Source: Polynucleobacter finlandensis (GTDB lineage Bacteria > Pseudomonadota > Gammaproteobacteria > Burkholderiales > Burkholderiaceae). Taken from it: DNA of 64,000 nucleotides. This document shows positions 31,427 through 40,382 of the stretch, piece by piece. Numbering within the stretch: the stretch's first letter is position 1; each line of letters opens with the position of its first letter. The notes beneath the pieces are model-generated. The model ran no database searches. It was not told where the DNA came from and was given only the letters and a program-made list of their open reading frames with translations. A program made the translations under genes and the position numbers. Location of the stretch: NCBI RefSeq assembly GCF_018881755.1, contig NZ_JACVPS010000007.1, forward strand, positions 1 through 64,000, read 5' to 3'.

Positions 31427-32416
31427 ATGAATACTTCCCTTGCTCGTCAAATTCGCTATTTCTTAGTCTTAGTGACAGGAGTGATTTTGTCTAGCCTTGG
31501 CCATTCGGCCTTGGGAGCAGAAGTTTGGCCTAGTAAGCTGATTAAGATCGTCGTGCCATTTTCACCAGGCAGTGTTCAGGATGCTTTGGCTAGGTCCTTC
31601 TCAGTTGAATTAGGCCAAGCGCTTGGACAACCAGTCTTAGTTGAGAACAGGGCGGGTGCCGGTGGCACTGTCGGAACTGGCATTGTGGCTAAATCTGCAC
31701 CTGATGGATATACCTTGGTGATGGCTGCAGCGAGCCACAACATCAATGGCACTTTATTTCCTAAATTAAATTTTGATCCGATTAAAGATTTCACGGCAGC
31801 AGCCTATATTGGAACTAGCAGTTACATCTTGATGACTAATACAGAATCTCCAGCAAAGACTGTTGCTGAGTTTGTTGCGCTGGCCAAGGCTAAGCCAGGA
31901 CAATTTAATTACGCTAGTGCTGGTAATGGCAGTGCATCACATTTAGCGATGGCTTATTTCGATAGTATGGCTGGCATTGATTTGGTTCATATTCCCACCA
32001 AAGGGACGGGTGATGCGATTACCGAGTTACTAGCTGATCGTGCACAGGCAGTGATTGCTGCGAACGTTGCTGCACTTCCATTTGCCACTGACAGTCGTAT
32101 TCGTTTCTTGGGGGTATCTTCAGAGAAACCTTCGCCTTTTGTACCCGGCGTTCCTCCTATTGGTAATTCGATAAAAGGTTACGCATTTGACAGTTGGTTT
32201 GGTTTGCTGGCGCCCGCTGGTACACCAAAAGAGGTGACTAATAAAATTTCTGCAGAAATGTCTAAACTACTGAAACAGCCAGAGATCATTGAGCGTATGC
32301 GACGTCAGGGTATTGAGATTGGCAGTCTTACGCCTAATGAGTTCAATCAACTGCTTGTCAAAGATTTCGATCGGATGGCGAATGTGGTTAGAATCTCGGG
32401 GGCGAAGGCAGAGTAA
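31427..32416 (+). CDS. tripartite tricarboxylate transporter (Bug) substrate-binding receptor
   Basis: A 329-residue Bug family receptor. The signal peptide spans about 1-30 (YFLVLVTGVILSSLGHSALGA). Family motifs include WPSKLIKIVVPFSPGSVQDALAR, GQPVLVENRAGAGGTVGTGIVAKSAPDGYTLVM, the beta-strand IPTKGTGDAITELLADR, and GVPPIGNSIKGYAFDSWFGLLAPAGTPKEV. The typical Gly-Gly-Pro of the first loop is replaced by Gly-Ser-Val-Gln. It has no transporter membrane genes and no obvious catabolic partner; the next gene, 28 bases on, encodes a flavoprotein of unknown role. Confidence 0.92.
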   Translation: MNTSLARQIRYFLVLVTGVILSSLGHSALGAEVWPSKLIKIVVPFSPGSVQDALARSFSVELGQALGQPVLVENRAGAGGTVGTGIVAKSAPDGYTLVMAAASHNINGTLFPKLNFDPIKDFTAAAYIGTSSYILMTNTESPAKTVAEFVALAKAKPGQFNYASAGNGSASHLAMAYFDSMAGIDLVHIPTKGTGDAITELLADRAQAVIAANVAALPFATDSRIRFLGVSSEKPSPFVPGVPPIGNSIKGYAFDSWFGLLAPAGTPKEVTNKISAEMSKLLKQPEIIERMRRQGIEIGSLTPNEFNQLLVKDFDRMANVVRISGAKAE

Positions 32417-32444
32417 GCATTCATACTGTGTATCGTAGAACCCC

Positions 32445-34058
32445 ATGATTCGTATTACTGAACTGCGTTTACCGATTGACCATCCTCCTGAGGTATTGGA
32501 GCTGGCCATTCTCAAGCGCCTACATTTAGCCCCTAAAGACTTAAATACATTTACTGTCTTTAAGCGCAGCTACGACGCTAGAAAAAATGTAGCGCTCGCC
32601 TTCATTTACACCGTTGATCTCTCCGTGAAGGATGAAGAGGGCGTACTCAAGCAATTTGCAAATGATATTCACATCAGACCTTCGCCTGATACAAGCTATC
32701 ACTTTGTTGCTAAAGCGCCAGAGGGTATTGAATCGGGAACACTGCTGCGACCTGTCGTGATTGGTTTTGGACCCTGTGGGATTTTTGCGGCATTGGTATT
32801 GGCACAGATGGGATTCAAGCCGATTGTGCTTGAGAGGGGTAAGAAAGTTCGCGAGAGAACCCAGGATACCTGGGATTTGTGGCGCAAAAATGTTTTAAAC
32901 CCGGAATCTAATGTCCAGTTCGGCGAGGGTGGAGCAGGTACATTCTCAGACGGTAAGCTTTGGAGCCAAATTAAAGATCCTAAGTTTTATGGTCGCAAGG
33001 TATTGAACGAGTTTGTCAAATCTGGAGCTCCGGAAGAAATTCTCTACGTCGCTAAACCCCATATTGGCACCTTCCGTTTGGTAGGTATGGTCGAAAAAAT
33101 TCGGGAAGAGATTATTGCGCTGGGTGGCGAGATTCGTTTCTCTCAGAAAGTCATCGGCTTTGATATTCAGAATGATCACATTCAGGGCGTCAAAATAGAA
33201 GGGCATGACGATCTACCGGCTAATCAGGTAGTGCTCGCCTTAGGTCACAGCGCACGCGATACCTTTCAAGCATTGCATGATGTTGGTGTGTATATGGAAG
33301 CCAAACCCTTCTCGGTGGGTTTTCGGATTGAGCATCCTCAATCCCTGATTGATAAAGCGCGCTTAGGTCCCCATGCTGGCAATCCCATGATCGGCGCTGC
33401 CGATTATAAGTTGGTGCATCACGCTAAAAATGGCCGTTCTGTGTATAGCTTTTGTATGTGCCCGGGCGGTACCGTAGTTGCTGCAACCTCGGAGCCAAAT
33501 CGTGTTGTCACTAATGGCATGAGTCAATACTCCCGTAATGAGCGAAATGCGAATGCCGGAATCGTCGTTGGCATTACGCCTGATGATTACCCTGGCGGTG
33601 CAATGGCTGGTATTGAGTTCCAGCGAGCAATTGAATCAAAGGCCTATATCCTTGGTGGGTCAACTTATGAAGCGCCAGGTCAACTGGTCGGCGACTTTTT
33701 AGCAGGTAAGCCTTCTACAGAGTTTGGCAGCGTCATACCATCCTATAAGCCTGGTGTGCATTTAACGGATTTAGCAGATAGCTTGCCTGCCTATGCCATA
33801 GAGGCGATCAGAGAGGCTATTCCTGTCTTTGAAAAGCAGATTAAGGGCTTTTCGATGAAAGATGCTGTCTTAACTGGGGTTGAAACCAGAACTTCTTCGC
33901 CATTACGCATTACCCGGGGCCCTAATTTTCAAAGTCTGAACATCAAAGGCCTATACCCTGCGGGCGAGGGAGCTGGTTATGCGGGTGGAATCTTGTCGGC
34001 AGGCGTCGATGGGATTAAAGTGGCAGAAGCAGTCGCACTTGATTGCCTCTCTCAATAA
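32445..34058 (+). CDS. NAD(P)/FAD-dependent oxidoreductase (COG2509)
   Basis: A 537-residue flavoprotein. After an N-terminal domain of about 100 residues (MIRITELRLPIDHPPEVLELAI) comes a Rossmann FAD-binding motif, VIGFGPCGIFAALVLAQMG (about 105), then VQFGEGGAGTFSDGKL. The C-terminal FAD loop is LYPAGEGAGYAGGILSAGVDGI. The layout matches the COG2509 'uncharacterised FAD-dependent dehydrogenase' family, which has conserved Gly-rich GEGGAGTFSDGKL. No reaction is established for the family. Confidence 0.9.
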   Translation: MIRITELRLPIDHPPEVLELAILKRLHLAPKDLNTFTVFKRSYDARKNVALAFIYTVDLSVKDEEGVLKQFANDIHIRPSPDTSYHFVAKAPEGIESGTLLRPVVIGFGPCGIFAALVLAQMGFKPIVLERGKKVRERTQDTWDLWRKNVLNPESNVQFGEGGAGTFSDGKLWSQIKDPKFYGRKVLNEFVKSGAPEEILYVAKPHIGTFRLVGMVEKIREEIIALGGEIRFSQKVIGFDIQNDHIQGVKIEGHDDLPANQVVLALGHSARDTFQALHDVGVYMEAKPFSVGFRIEHPQSLIDKARLGPHAGNPMIGAADYKLVHHAKNGRSVYSFCMCPGGTVVAATSEPNRVVTNGMSQYSRNERNANAGIVVGITPDDYPGGAMAGIEFQRAIESKAYILGGSTYEAPGQLVGDFLAGKPSTEFGSVIPSYKPGVHLTDLADSLPAYAIEAIREAIPVFEKQIKGFSMKDAVLTGVETRTSSPLRITRGPNFQSLNIKGLYPAGEGAGYAGGILSAGVDGIKVAEAVALDCLSQ

Positions 34059-34084
34059 TGCATATTTAACATCGATTCGTCTTT

Positions 34085-35500
34085 ATGGGCACAGCAGTGG
34101 TTAATTCGTCAAACAGTGAAGTAGAAGTGCTATTCCATCCTGAGCTTTTGAAAAAGTTTGATATCAATGGACCGCGTTATACCTCTTACCCAAGCGCAGA
34201 TCGATTCGATAATGAGTTCGCTGAAGTGGATTATTTGGGCGCGCTTGAACGGGTCGCCAGAGTTGACGAGCCTTTATCGCTGTATTTTCACTTACCCTTC
34301 TGCCCAAACATTTGTTACTACTGTGGCTGTAACAAAATTATTACTAAAGATCATGGCCGTAGCGCCAAGTATATTAAGTATGTAGCCAAAGAAATGGCGA
34401 TGGTGACCGCAGCTATGGGTGCTCAGAAAAAAATCCCTATTACCCAATTGCATTGGGGTGGCGGTACACCAACTTTCTTGTCTCATGAAGAAATGACAGA
34501 ACTCATGTTCTACACGCGTGAGCATTTTGAGTTACTCCCTGGTGGTGAGTACTCGATTGAGATTGATCCTCGCCGCGTTACCGAAGCAGATATTGCATTA
34601 CTAGCTGAGCTTGGATTTAATCGGATTAGCCTTGGAGTTCAAGATTTTAATTTGGCAGTGCAAGAAGCAGTGCACCGCGTCCAAACTGTCGAAGAGACGC
34701 GTGCTGTCATTGACTGGTCCAGAAAGTATGGATTTAAATCCAGAAGCGTCGATTTGATCTACGGCTTACCCAAGCAAACACCCGAAACATTTAAAGAGAC
34801 AGTGGATCTAGTGCTGGAGATGAGTCCTGATAGGCTCTCCGTCTATAACTATGCGCACTTGCCACACATCTTTAAGCCGCAGCGCAGAATTTCTGAGGCA
34901 GAGTTGCCGCCAGCAGCGGATAAGCTCAACATTCTTTCGAATACGATTGAGCGCTTGGGTGAGGCAGGTTATGTCTTTATTGGAATGGATCACTTCGCCA
35001 AACCGGACGATGAATTAGCGATCGCTCAGAAAGAAGGAAAGTTGCATCGCAATTTTCAAGGCTACTCCACTCAGGCTGAGTGCGATTTATTGGCCTTTGG
35101 TATTTCTTCTATTGGCAAGGTGGATGATTGCTATTCGCAAAACGTCAGAACCTTAGATGAGTATTACGCCGCAATTGATGCTGGCCATTTGCCAACCCTT
35201 AGAGGGATGCGTTTGGACAAGGATGACCTATTACGCCGCGAGCTCATTGGCGAGTTGATGTGCCAATTTGCACTAGACACTGATCAGTTTGCAAAAGATC
35301 ATGGAATCGAATTTCCTAAATACTTTAAGGTCGAGCTTGAAGAATTAAAAGGCTTGGAAGAGGCCGGGCTCCTTGAATGGCAAGGGTTTCGCATGGTAGT
35401 GCCTATCAAAGGACGTCTCTTAGCAAGGCGCGTAGCCATGACTTTTGACCGTCATTTAAGAGAATCTCAAGCGCGCGGAACCTACTCCAAGGTTCTGTAA
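34085..35500 (+). CDS. hemN: oxygen-independent coproporphyrinogen III oxidase
   Basis: A 471-residue radical SAM enzyme converting coproporphyrinogen III to protoporphyrinogen IX without oxygen. The cluster motif is in LPFCPNICYYCGCNKII (Cys-x3-Cys-x2-Cys plus a fourth Cys, the true HemN pattern that separates it from HemW). Further marks are ITQLHWGGGTPTFLS, EIDPRRVTEADI, GFNRISLGVQDF and SVDLIYGLPKQT. The length is that of genuine HemN. No FNR site is visible just upstream, unlike many hemN genes, though one lies after its stop. Confidence 0.95.
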   Translation: MGTAVVNSSNSEVEVLFHPELLKKFDINGPRYTSYPSADRFDNEFAEVDYLGALERVARVDEPLSLYFHLPFCPNICYYCGCNKIITKDHGRSAKYIKYVAKEMAMVTAAMGAQKKIPITQLHWGGGTPTFLSHEEMTELMFYTREHFELLPGGEYSIEIDPRRVTEADIALLAELGFNRISLGVQDFNLAVQEAVHRVQTVEETRAVIDWSRKYGFKSRSVDLIYGLPKQTPETFKETVDLVLEMSPDRLSVYNYAHLPHIFKPQRRISEAELPPAADKLNILSNTIERLGEAGYVFIGMDHFAKPDDELAIAQKEGKLHRNFQGYSTQAECDLLAFGISSIGKVDDCYSQNVRTLDEYYAAIDAGHLPTLRGMRLDKDDLLRRELIGELMCQFALDTDQFAKDHGIEFPKYFKVELEELKGLEEAGLLEWQGFRMVVPIKGRLLARRVAMTFDRHLRESQARGTYSKVL

Positions 35501-35521
35501 AAAGATCAAATGTCGCTTGTT

Positions 35522-35535
35522 TTGATATAGATCAA
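35522..35535 (+). promoter_or_regulatory. FNR/ANR box of the OmpW gene
   Basis: TTGAT ATAG ATCAA, a perfect match to the FNR consensus TTGAT-N4-ATCAA. A TTTTAA-like -10 at about 35558-35563 puts the start of transcription near 35570, which would centre this box close to -41.5, the classic class II activator position. Confidence 0.8.
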
Positions 35536-35671
35536 AAACTCGACAAAACATTGTTGCTTTTAAGCAAATGGTGACAAATCTATGACAGTGGGTTTGATGC
35601 AAATCAAATCCATTTCCTTCTCGCAATTTGAAAATGAATTCATCAAATTGAAAACAAAAGAGGGAAATATC

Positions 35672-36301
35672 ATGCGTCTCAAATCACTAGTAGTGGCCAT
35701 GGCCGCAGTAGCTTCATTGGCACCAATTGCATCACAAGCTCAATCATCAGGCGAAAACCCATGGATGGTGCGTGTACGTGCAACAGACTTAATTTGGCAA
35801 AATGGTCAGTCTGGCGCTGTGGTTCAGGGTGCCAACGTTAAAGCTGCTAATAAAGTCATTCCAGAGTTCGACGTTTCCTACTTCTTTACCAAAAATATTG
35901 CTGCGGAGTTGGTGTTAACTTATCCACAAACTATCAACATTAATTACACTGCCAACCAAACAAATCTTGGTTCTATCAAAGCTTTACCACCATCACTCTT
36001 GCTTCAATACCACTTTACTGACTTGGGTGCGCTTAAGCCTTATGTTGGTGCTGGCGTGAACTACACCATTTTTAGTAATCGCAATAACCTTGGTAATGGC
36101 GCTTATTCTGTGGATAGTTCCAGTGTTGGTGCTGTAGGTCAAGTTGGCGCAGACTATATGCTTGATAAAAACTGGGGTCTAAACATTGATGTTAAGTACG
36201 CGACTATGTCTACAAACGTTACGAGTGCTGCTGGAGTAAATGGGGGTAAGTTGACTCTTAATCCATGGATGCCTTCTGTTGGTGTTGCATACAAGTTCTA
36301 A
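35672..36301 (+). CDS. ompW: OmpW family outer-membrane protein
   Basis: A 209-residue eight-stranded barrel. It has a signal peptide (about 1-22, LVVAMAAVASLAPIASQAQ), then NPWMVRVRATDL, VIPEFDVSYFFTKNIAAELVLTYPQ, the membrane strand LPPSLLLQYHF, LKPYVGAGVNYTIF and a C-terminal NPWMPSVGVAYKF with terminal Phe. OmpW forms a narrow hydrophobic channel for small molecules. The frame is open upstream to 35582, but the ATG at 35672 has GAGGG and begins the signal peptide. The FNR box upstream agrees with FNR control of ompW known in enteric bacteria. Confidence 0.93.
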   Translation: MRLKSLVVAMAAVASLAPIASQAQSSGENPWMVRVRATDLIWQNGQSGAVVQGANVKAANKVIPEFDVSYFFTKNIAAELVLTYPQTININYTANQTNLGSIKALPPSLLLQYHFTDLGALKPYVGAGVNYTIFSNRNNLGNGAYSVDSSSVGAVGQVGADYMLDKNWGLNIDVKYATMSTNVTSAAGVNGGKLTLNPWMPSVGVAYKF

Positions 36302-36325
36302 GAATTCAGTTCTTAGGTCTTGAGG

Positions 36326-36354
36326 TAGGGCTCCTGAAGGGGCCCTATTTTTTT
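36326..36354 (+). terminator. rho-independent terminator of ompW
   Basis: TAGGGCTCC, loop TGAA, GGGGCCCTA followed by a seven-T run, 25 bases after the ompW stop. Confidence 0.85.
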
Positions 36355-36362
36355 AATCTTTT

Positions 36363-36959
36363 TTATTGAGTCAGTTGTTCAACGAGTTTCTCAAAGCGCT
36401 CTTCGTTGAACTGAAGATTATCGAATCGAAAAATGGCTGGATGCTCTGGTGGCTCAATTCTGCGTTTGGCATATTGATTCCAGTTTGCTAGCTTCCAATC
36501 ATCTCGTGGATCTTCACGTTGCTCTATCCGAAGCTTTGCTTCCTTCTCTTCTAAATCTATCCAGGCAAGTCGGATGCTGGTTTCTGGTGGAATACCCAAA
36601 GCTGTAGGGCTAAACATCTTGCCACTTTGAATTTCTCTTGAGAATGGTCCAACCAAAATGACATTCACACCGAGGAGTAGATTTTCTCTGGCGATATCAA
36701 TCAGGCCGGAATATTCCCAATCACGCAGATTTTCGAGGTAGTAGGGGCTGTCTCGGTCATTGGGGTTATGGGTAGTCAGCTGCATCATGTGTGAGCTATA
36801 GGCCCCATAAACCGTATCTTTATCCAAGAAGAAAAAATCTGCCCCGGTCTTTTTGACAATCAGGGGCAGAGCCCTCTTGGCTAGAGTAGATTTTCCAGTT
36901 CCGGCATGGCCGGCAAAAAGAATCAGGCGCGGTGCGGAAGTCGATAATTTGCAGGTCAT
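36363..36959 (-). CDS. P-loop ATPase/kinase (AAA_33-like)
   Basis: A 198-residue nucleotide-binding protein. Walker A is GHAGTGKST (about 17-25). An acidic DKDTVYGAYSS stretch (about 47) and the lid-type region KLRIEQREDPRDDWKL are typical of zeta-toxin/AAA_33 small-molecule kinases. Its substrate is unknown. No antitoxin-like partner is present. It converges on ompW and diverges from uup. Confidence 0.8.
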   Translation of the reverse strand: MTCKLSTSAPRLILFAGHAGTGKSTLAKRALPLIVKKTGADFFFLDKDTVYGAYSSHMMQLTTHNPNDRDSPYYLENLRDWEYSGLIDIARENLLLGVNVILVGPFSREIQSGKMFSPTALGIPPETSIRLAWIDLEEKEAKLRIEQREDPRDDWKLANWNQYAKRRIEPPEHPAIFRFDNLQFNEERFEKLVEQLTQ

Positions 36960-37026
36960 ATGCAGCTAGTCTCGCAGAAATTGAGGGAAATATCCCCTCT
37001 TTTGCTGAAGCGTTGATAATGTCGCC

Positions 37027-38952
37027 ATGGCTTTAATCGTACTTACTGATGCAAAACTGGCTTTTGGCCACGTTGACCTCCTCGCAAACACCGCTTTTTC
37101 CCTCGAATCTGGGGAGCGTGTTGGCTTAATTGGCCGCAATGGCACTGGCAAATCTTCTTTATTGAAGATCTTGGCTGGCATAGAGAAATTGGATGATGGA
37201 CTGCTGCAATACCAGCAAGGCCTGCGTATAGCCTATGTCCCCCAAGAACCCATTTTTGAAGCGAATGAAACCGTCTTCGATGCAGTGTCTCAAGGCGTTG
37301 CACAGGCCAAGGCGCTACGTGAAGAGTATGAGGCTCTCAGTATCGGAGAATGGGATGATGCGTCTCACCATCGCCTTGACGAAGTTCAGTCTCAGTTGGA
37401 GTCCGTCAGCGGATGGAACTGGGAACAACGTGTTCATGAAACCTTAGACCGATTACATCTCGAAGCCGATCTGAAGATCAATACATTGTCTGGTGGGACC
37501 AAGAAACGGGTTGCCTTAGCGCGCGCTTTAGTTGAGGTCCCTGATGTACTGATTTTGGATGAGCCTACCAACCATTTGGACTTGGATTCGATTGCTTGGT
37601 TAGAAGAGCTCCTAAAAGAATATCAAGGCTCGGTCATTTTGGTGACGCATGATCGCGCCTTCTTGGACAATGTTTGCACACAAATTGTGGAGCTGGATCG
37701 CGGCATATTGCGCTCATATCCCGGAAACTTTTCAGCGTATGAGGTTTTAAAAGATCAGGAAATGAATTCCGAATCATTGGCTAATGCGCGTGCGGATAAA
37801 TTGCTTGCTCAAGAAGAAGTGTGGATTCGTAAAGGGGTTGAGGCGCGTCGGACACGCAGCGTTGCCCGTATTGCCCGTTTAGAAAATCTTCGCGTGAGCC
37901 GCTCACAAAGGCGCGATGCCATTGGCCAGGTCAAGCTAGCTGTATCTGCTGGAGATCGTAGTGGCAAGATTGTTGCCGACCTACAGAATGTGTCGAAATC
38001 TTATGATCGACCAATCGTGACAGATTTCACAGCAACCATTTTGCGTGGCGACAAGGTTGGTTTCTTGGGACCTAACGGCGCTGGTAAAACAACTTTGCTC
38101 AAGTTAATTTTGGGAACGATTGCACCGGATTCTGGTACAGCGACGATGGGTACCCGTATTGAAGTGGCTTACTTTGATCAAATGCGTGAAGGTCTTGACC
38201 TCAATGCCTCTTTGGAAGATTACATTAGCCCTGGAAGTGAATGGATCGAGATCAATGGCAATCGTAAACATGTGAAGAGTTATTTAAGCGATTTCTTGTT
38301 TTCTCCTGAGCGCACAAATTCCCCTGTAAGCACTTTATCTGGTGGTGAGCGTAACCGCCTACTACTAGCCCGCTTGTTTGCAAGACCCGCAAACGTATTG
38401 GTGCTTGATGAGCCAACGAATGATTTAGATATTGATACCTTGGACTTGCTCGAGCAGTTACTACAAGACTACAAAGGCACTGTCTTCTTAGTAAGTCACG
38501 ATCGCTATTTCTTGGACAACGTGGTTACCAGCATTATTGCGAATGAAGGTGATGGCTTTTGGCGCGAGTATGAGGGTGGCTACGAAGATTGGAAGATTCA
38601 AAAGGCGCGTTCAGATAAAATTCGCGCAGCAAATGGCGCTGCAAAACAAGAGCAAACAACTAAGCCTGTTGAGAAGACGGTTGCTAAGACTGAAGTAAAG
38701 CCTGCGGCAGTTAAAGGTGGGGTGTCAAAGCTAAATGGTAAAGAGCGTCAAGAGCTTGAAGTATTGCCTGTGCAGATTGAGAATCTGGAAACAGAGCAGG
38801 CGGATATTGGAATCGAGATGAGTAATCCCGATTTGTATAAAAATGAGCCTGAGCTGGCGGCCAGCATGCAGGCTCGTTTATCGGAGATTACCGCTGACTT
38901 AGAGCAAAAGATGCAGCGTTGGGAAAGCTTATTGCAAAGGGCTGAGGTTTAG
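37027..38952 (+). CDS. uup: ABC-F family ATPase Uup
   Basis: A 641-residue soluble ABC-F protein with two ATPase cassettes: Walker A GLIGRNGTGKSS (about 35) and GFLGPNGAGKTT (about 347), with signatures LSGGTKKRVALARAL and LSGGERNRLLLARL. The inter-cassette linker spans about 240-310. A C-terminal coiled coil (about 570-640, QELEVLPVQIENLETEQADI...EQKMQRWESL) identifies Uup. ABC-F proteins act at the ribosomal exit site, and Uup also influences transposon excision. The last four bases of the gene overlap the convergent cbpM stop. Confidence 0.93.
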   Translation: MALIVLTDAKLAFGHVDLLANTAFSLESGERVGLIGRNGTGKSSLLKILAGIEKLDDGLLQYQQGLRIAYVPQEPIFEANETVFDAVSQGVAQAKALREEYEALSIGEWDDASHHRLDEVQSQLESVSGWNWEQRVHETLDRLHLEADLKINTLSGGTKKRVALARALVEVPDVLILDEPTNHLDLDSIAWLEELLKEYQGSVILVTHDRAFLDNVCTQIVELDRGILRSYPGNFSAYEVLKDQEMNSESLANARADKLLAQEEVWIRKGVEARRTRSVARIARLENLRVSRSQRRDAIGQVKLAVSAGDRSGKIVADLQNVSKSYDRPIVTDFTATILRGDKVGFLGPNGAGKTTLLKLILGTIAPDSGTATMGTRIEVAYFDQMREGLDLNASLEDYISPGSEWIEINGNRKHVKSYLSDFLFSPERTNSPVSTLSGGERNRLLLARLFARPANVLVLDEPTNDLDIDTLDLLEQLLQDYKGTVFLVSHDRYFLDNVVTSIIANEGDGFWREYEGGYEDWKIQKARSDKIRAANGAAKQEQTTKPVEKTVAKTEVKPAAVKGGVSKLNGKERQELEVLPVQIENLETEQADIGIEMSNPDLYKNEPELAASMQARLSEITADLEQKMQRWESLLQRAEV

Positions 38953-39284
38953 TCCTTTTTGCTGCTAGCAATGCGCACCAGTTGCGCTCTAAGATCAGAG
39001 ATTTGATCCAGTAACTGAAGCGCCAGCGCCAATCCCGGGGTATTGATTTCGAGATCTCTACTCAGGCGCACGGCGGTCTTGGTTCTGCTTAATGAATCGC
39101 CGCCAAAGCGCCAGTCCTGAGGTGATGATCCTGTTGGGCTGAGGACGCCCTCAGTAACCCATGCCATGATGAGTTCTTCGCTAGTGCTTGCCGCTTGAGA
39201 TAGTTCCACAATACTCATGTGAATTTCATTCTCAACAATGGCGCCTTCAATCCAGGTGATATTCGTTTGTGTCATATCCATCAT
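38949..39284 (-). CDS. cbpM: chaperone modulatory protein CbpM
   Basis: A 111-residue MerR-like helical protein that binds and restrains the CbpA J-domain. Visible features are ELSQAASTSEELIMAWVTEGVLSPTG, DWRFGGDSLSRTKTAVRLSRDLEINTPGLALALQLLDQI, the standard CbpM core. It overlaps the end of cbpA by four bases (ATGA), so translation is coupled. The first ATG pair (M-M-D-M) leaves the start uncertain by a few codons. Confidence 0.92.
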   Translation of the reverse strand: MMDMTQTNITWIEGAIVENEIHMSIVELSQAASTSEELIMAWVTEGVLSPTGSSPQDWRFGGDSLSRTKTAVRLSRDLEINTPGLALALQLLDQISDLRAQLVRIASSKKD

Positions 39285-40249
39285 CCCTTCAAGTGTGTTC
39301 TGGGGTTGAATTCAAAAGCTTTCTCAAATTCTTGATAAGCTTCTTTTTGAGCATCATTATCAGCAGGCGGTGTCGCAATTATCGTAACGACATAGAGGTC
39401 CCCAGGCTCCTTGCTTGGAATGCCTTTGCCTTTGAGTCGCATCTTGCGACCTGCAATGGTATTTGCTGGAATAGTTAGCTCTAGTGTCGTGCCTGCTGGA
39501 GTGGGTACTTTTACCGTTGTACCAAGTGCCACCTCCCATGGCGCAAGTGGTAAGTCCAGATAAACATCTTTGCCATCAACTCGGTAGATCGGGTTGGGGT
39601 GGAAATCAATTTCCAAGTAGAGATCACCCGCGCCGCCTTCACCCATACCAGGCCCTCCTTGCCCACTTAAGCGCAGATTTTGTCCGGCTTTAATTCCTTT
39701 GGGAATGCTGACATCGAGTTTGCGCTCTTGGGTTGTGACATGACCGCTTGCATCCAGAGTTGGCATATGCAGAGCAATAGTTCTTTTGGCGCCGTTGTAA
39801 GCATCGGCGAGATCAATCAAAATTTTTGCGTGATGATCTTGGCCCTTAAAGTGCATACCTTGATCTTGTCTAGAATGGCCACCACGTCCACCTTGGCGAT
39901 GCTTACCTCGACCGAAAAGAGATTCAAAGAATTCACTTTGATCTCCTTCGTAGCCGCCACCCCCAAAACCGCCGTCTGAGAATTCAAAACCTTCATTCCA
40001 GTTTGGCGGAGGAGTGAAGTCTTGACCACTCTTCCAGTTGCTACCCATTTGATCGTAAGCTGCGCGCTTCTCTGTATCTTTGAGCACGGCATAAGCTTCA
40101 CCAACTTCTTTAAAGCGCTCTTCAGCATCCTTTTCTTTGTTGACGTCTGGATGATATTTTCGAGCTAGCTTGCGATAAGCACTTTTAATATCGGCTTCAG
40201 TGGCACCACGTGCAACACCTAGCGTTTCGTAGTAATCCTTAAATTTCAT
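39281..40249 (-). CDS. cbpA: DnaJ-class co-chaperone CbpA
   Basis: A 322-residue curved-DNA-binding J protein. The J-domain (about 4-70) contains the HPD motif in KYHPDVN. A Gly/Phe-rich linker follows (about 85-130, GGFGGGGYEGDQ). Two C-terminal beta-sandwich substrate domains begin near HAKILIDLADAYNGAKRTI. There is no DnaJ-type zinc finger, as expected for CbpA. It works with DnaK. Immediately followed by cbpM with a four-base overlap. Confidence 0.94.
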   Translation of the reverse strand: MKFKDYYETLGVARGATEADIKSAYRKLARKYHPDVNKEKDAEERFKEVGEAYAVLKDTEKRAAYDQMGSNWKSGQDFTPPPNWNEGFEFSDGGFGGGGYEGDQSEFFESLFGRGKHRQGGRGGHSRQDQGMHFKGQDHHAKILIDLADAYNGAKRTIALHMPTLDASGHVTTQERKLDVSIPKGIKAGQNLRLSGQGGPGMGEGGAGDLYLEIDFHPNPIYRVDGKDVYLDLPLAPWEVALGTTVKVPTPAGTTLELTIPANTIAGRKMRLKGKGIPSKEPGDLYVVTIIATPPADNDAQKEAYQEFEKAFEFNPRTHLKG

Positions 40250-40329
40250 AAGCCTGCTTTAAGTCCCGATTGAGCTAATAGCATTAATTCTACAGTCCCT
40301 TAGGGATTGATTTCAGCTTCTTTTGAACA

Positions 40330-40354
40330 AAGAAAAAGCGGGCTCGTGGCCCGC
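40330..40354 (-). terminator. rho-independent terminator of the UxaA-family gene
   Basis: On the minus strand: GCGGGC, loop CACGA, GCCCGC, then TTTTTCTTTG, about 30 bases after the stop of the dehydratase gene. Confidence 0.85.
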
Positions 40355-40382
40355 CTGTTCTAGGTACTGCAGTGGCTGGAAC

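Noticed and set aside
34059-34084. FNR site in front of hemN
   Set aside because: No TTGAT-N4-ATCAA match was seen in the short gap before hemN; the only clear box is the one before ompW.
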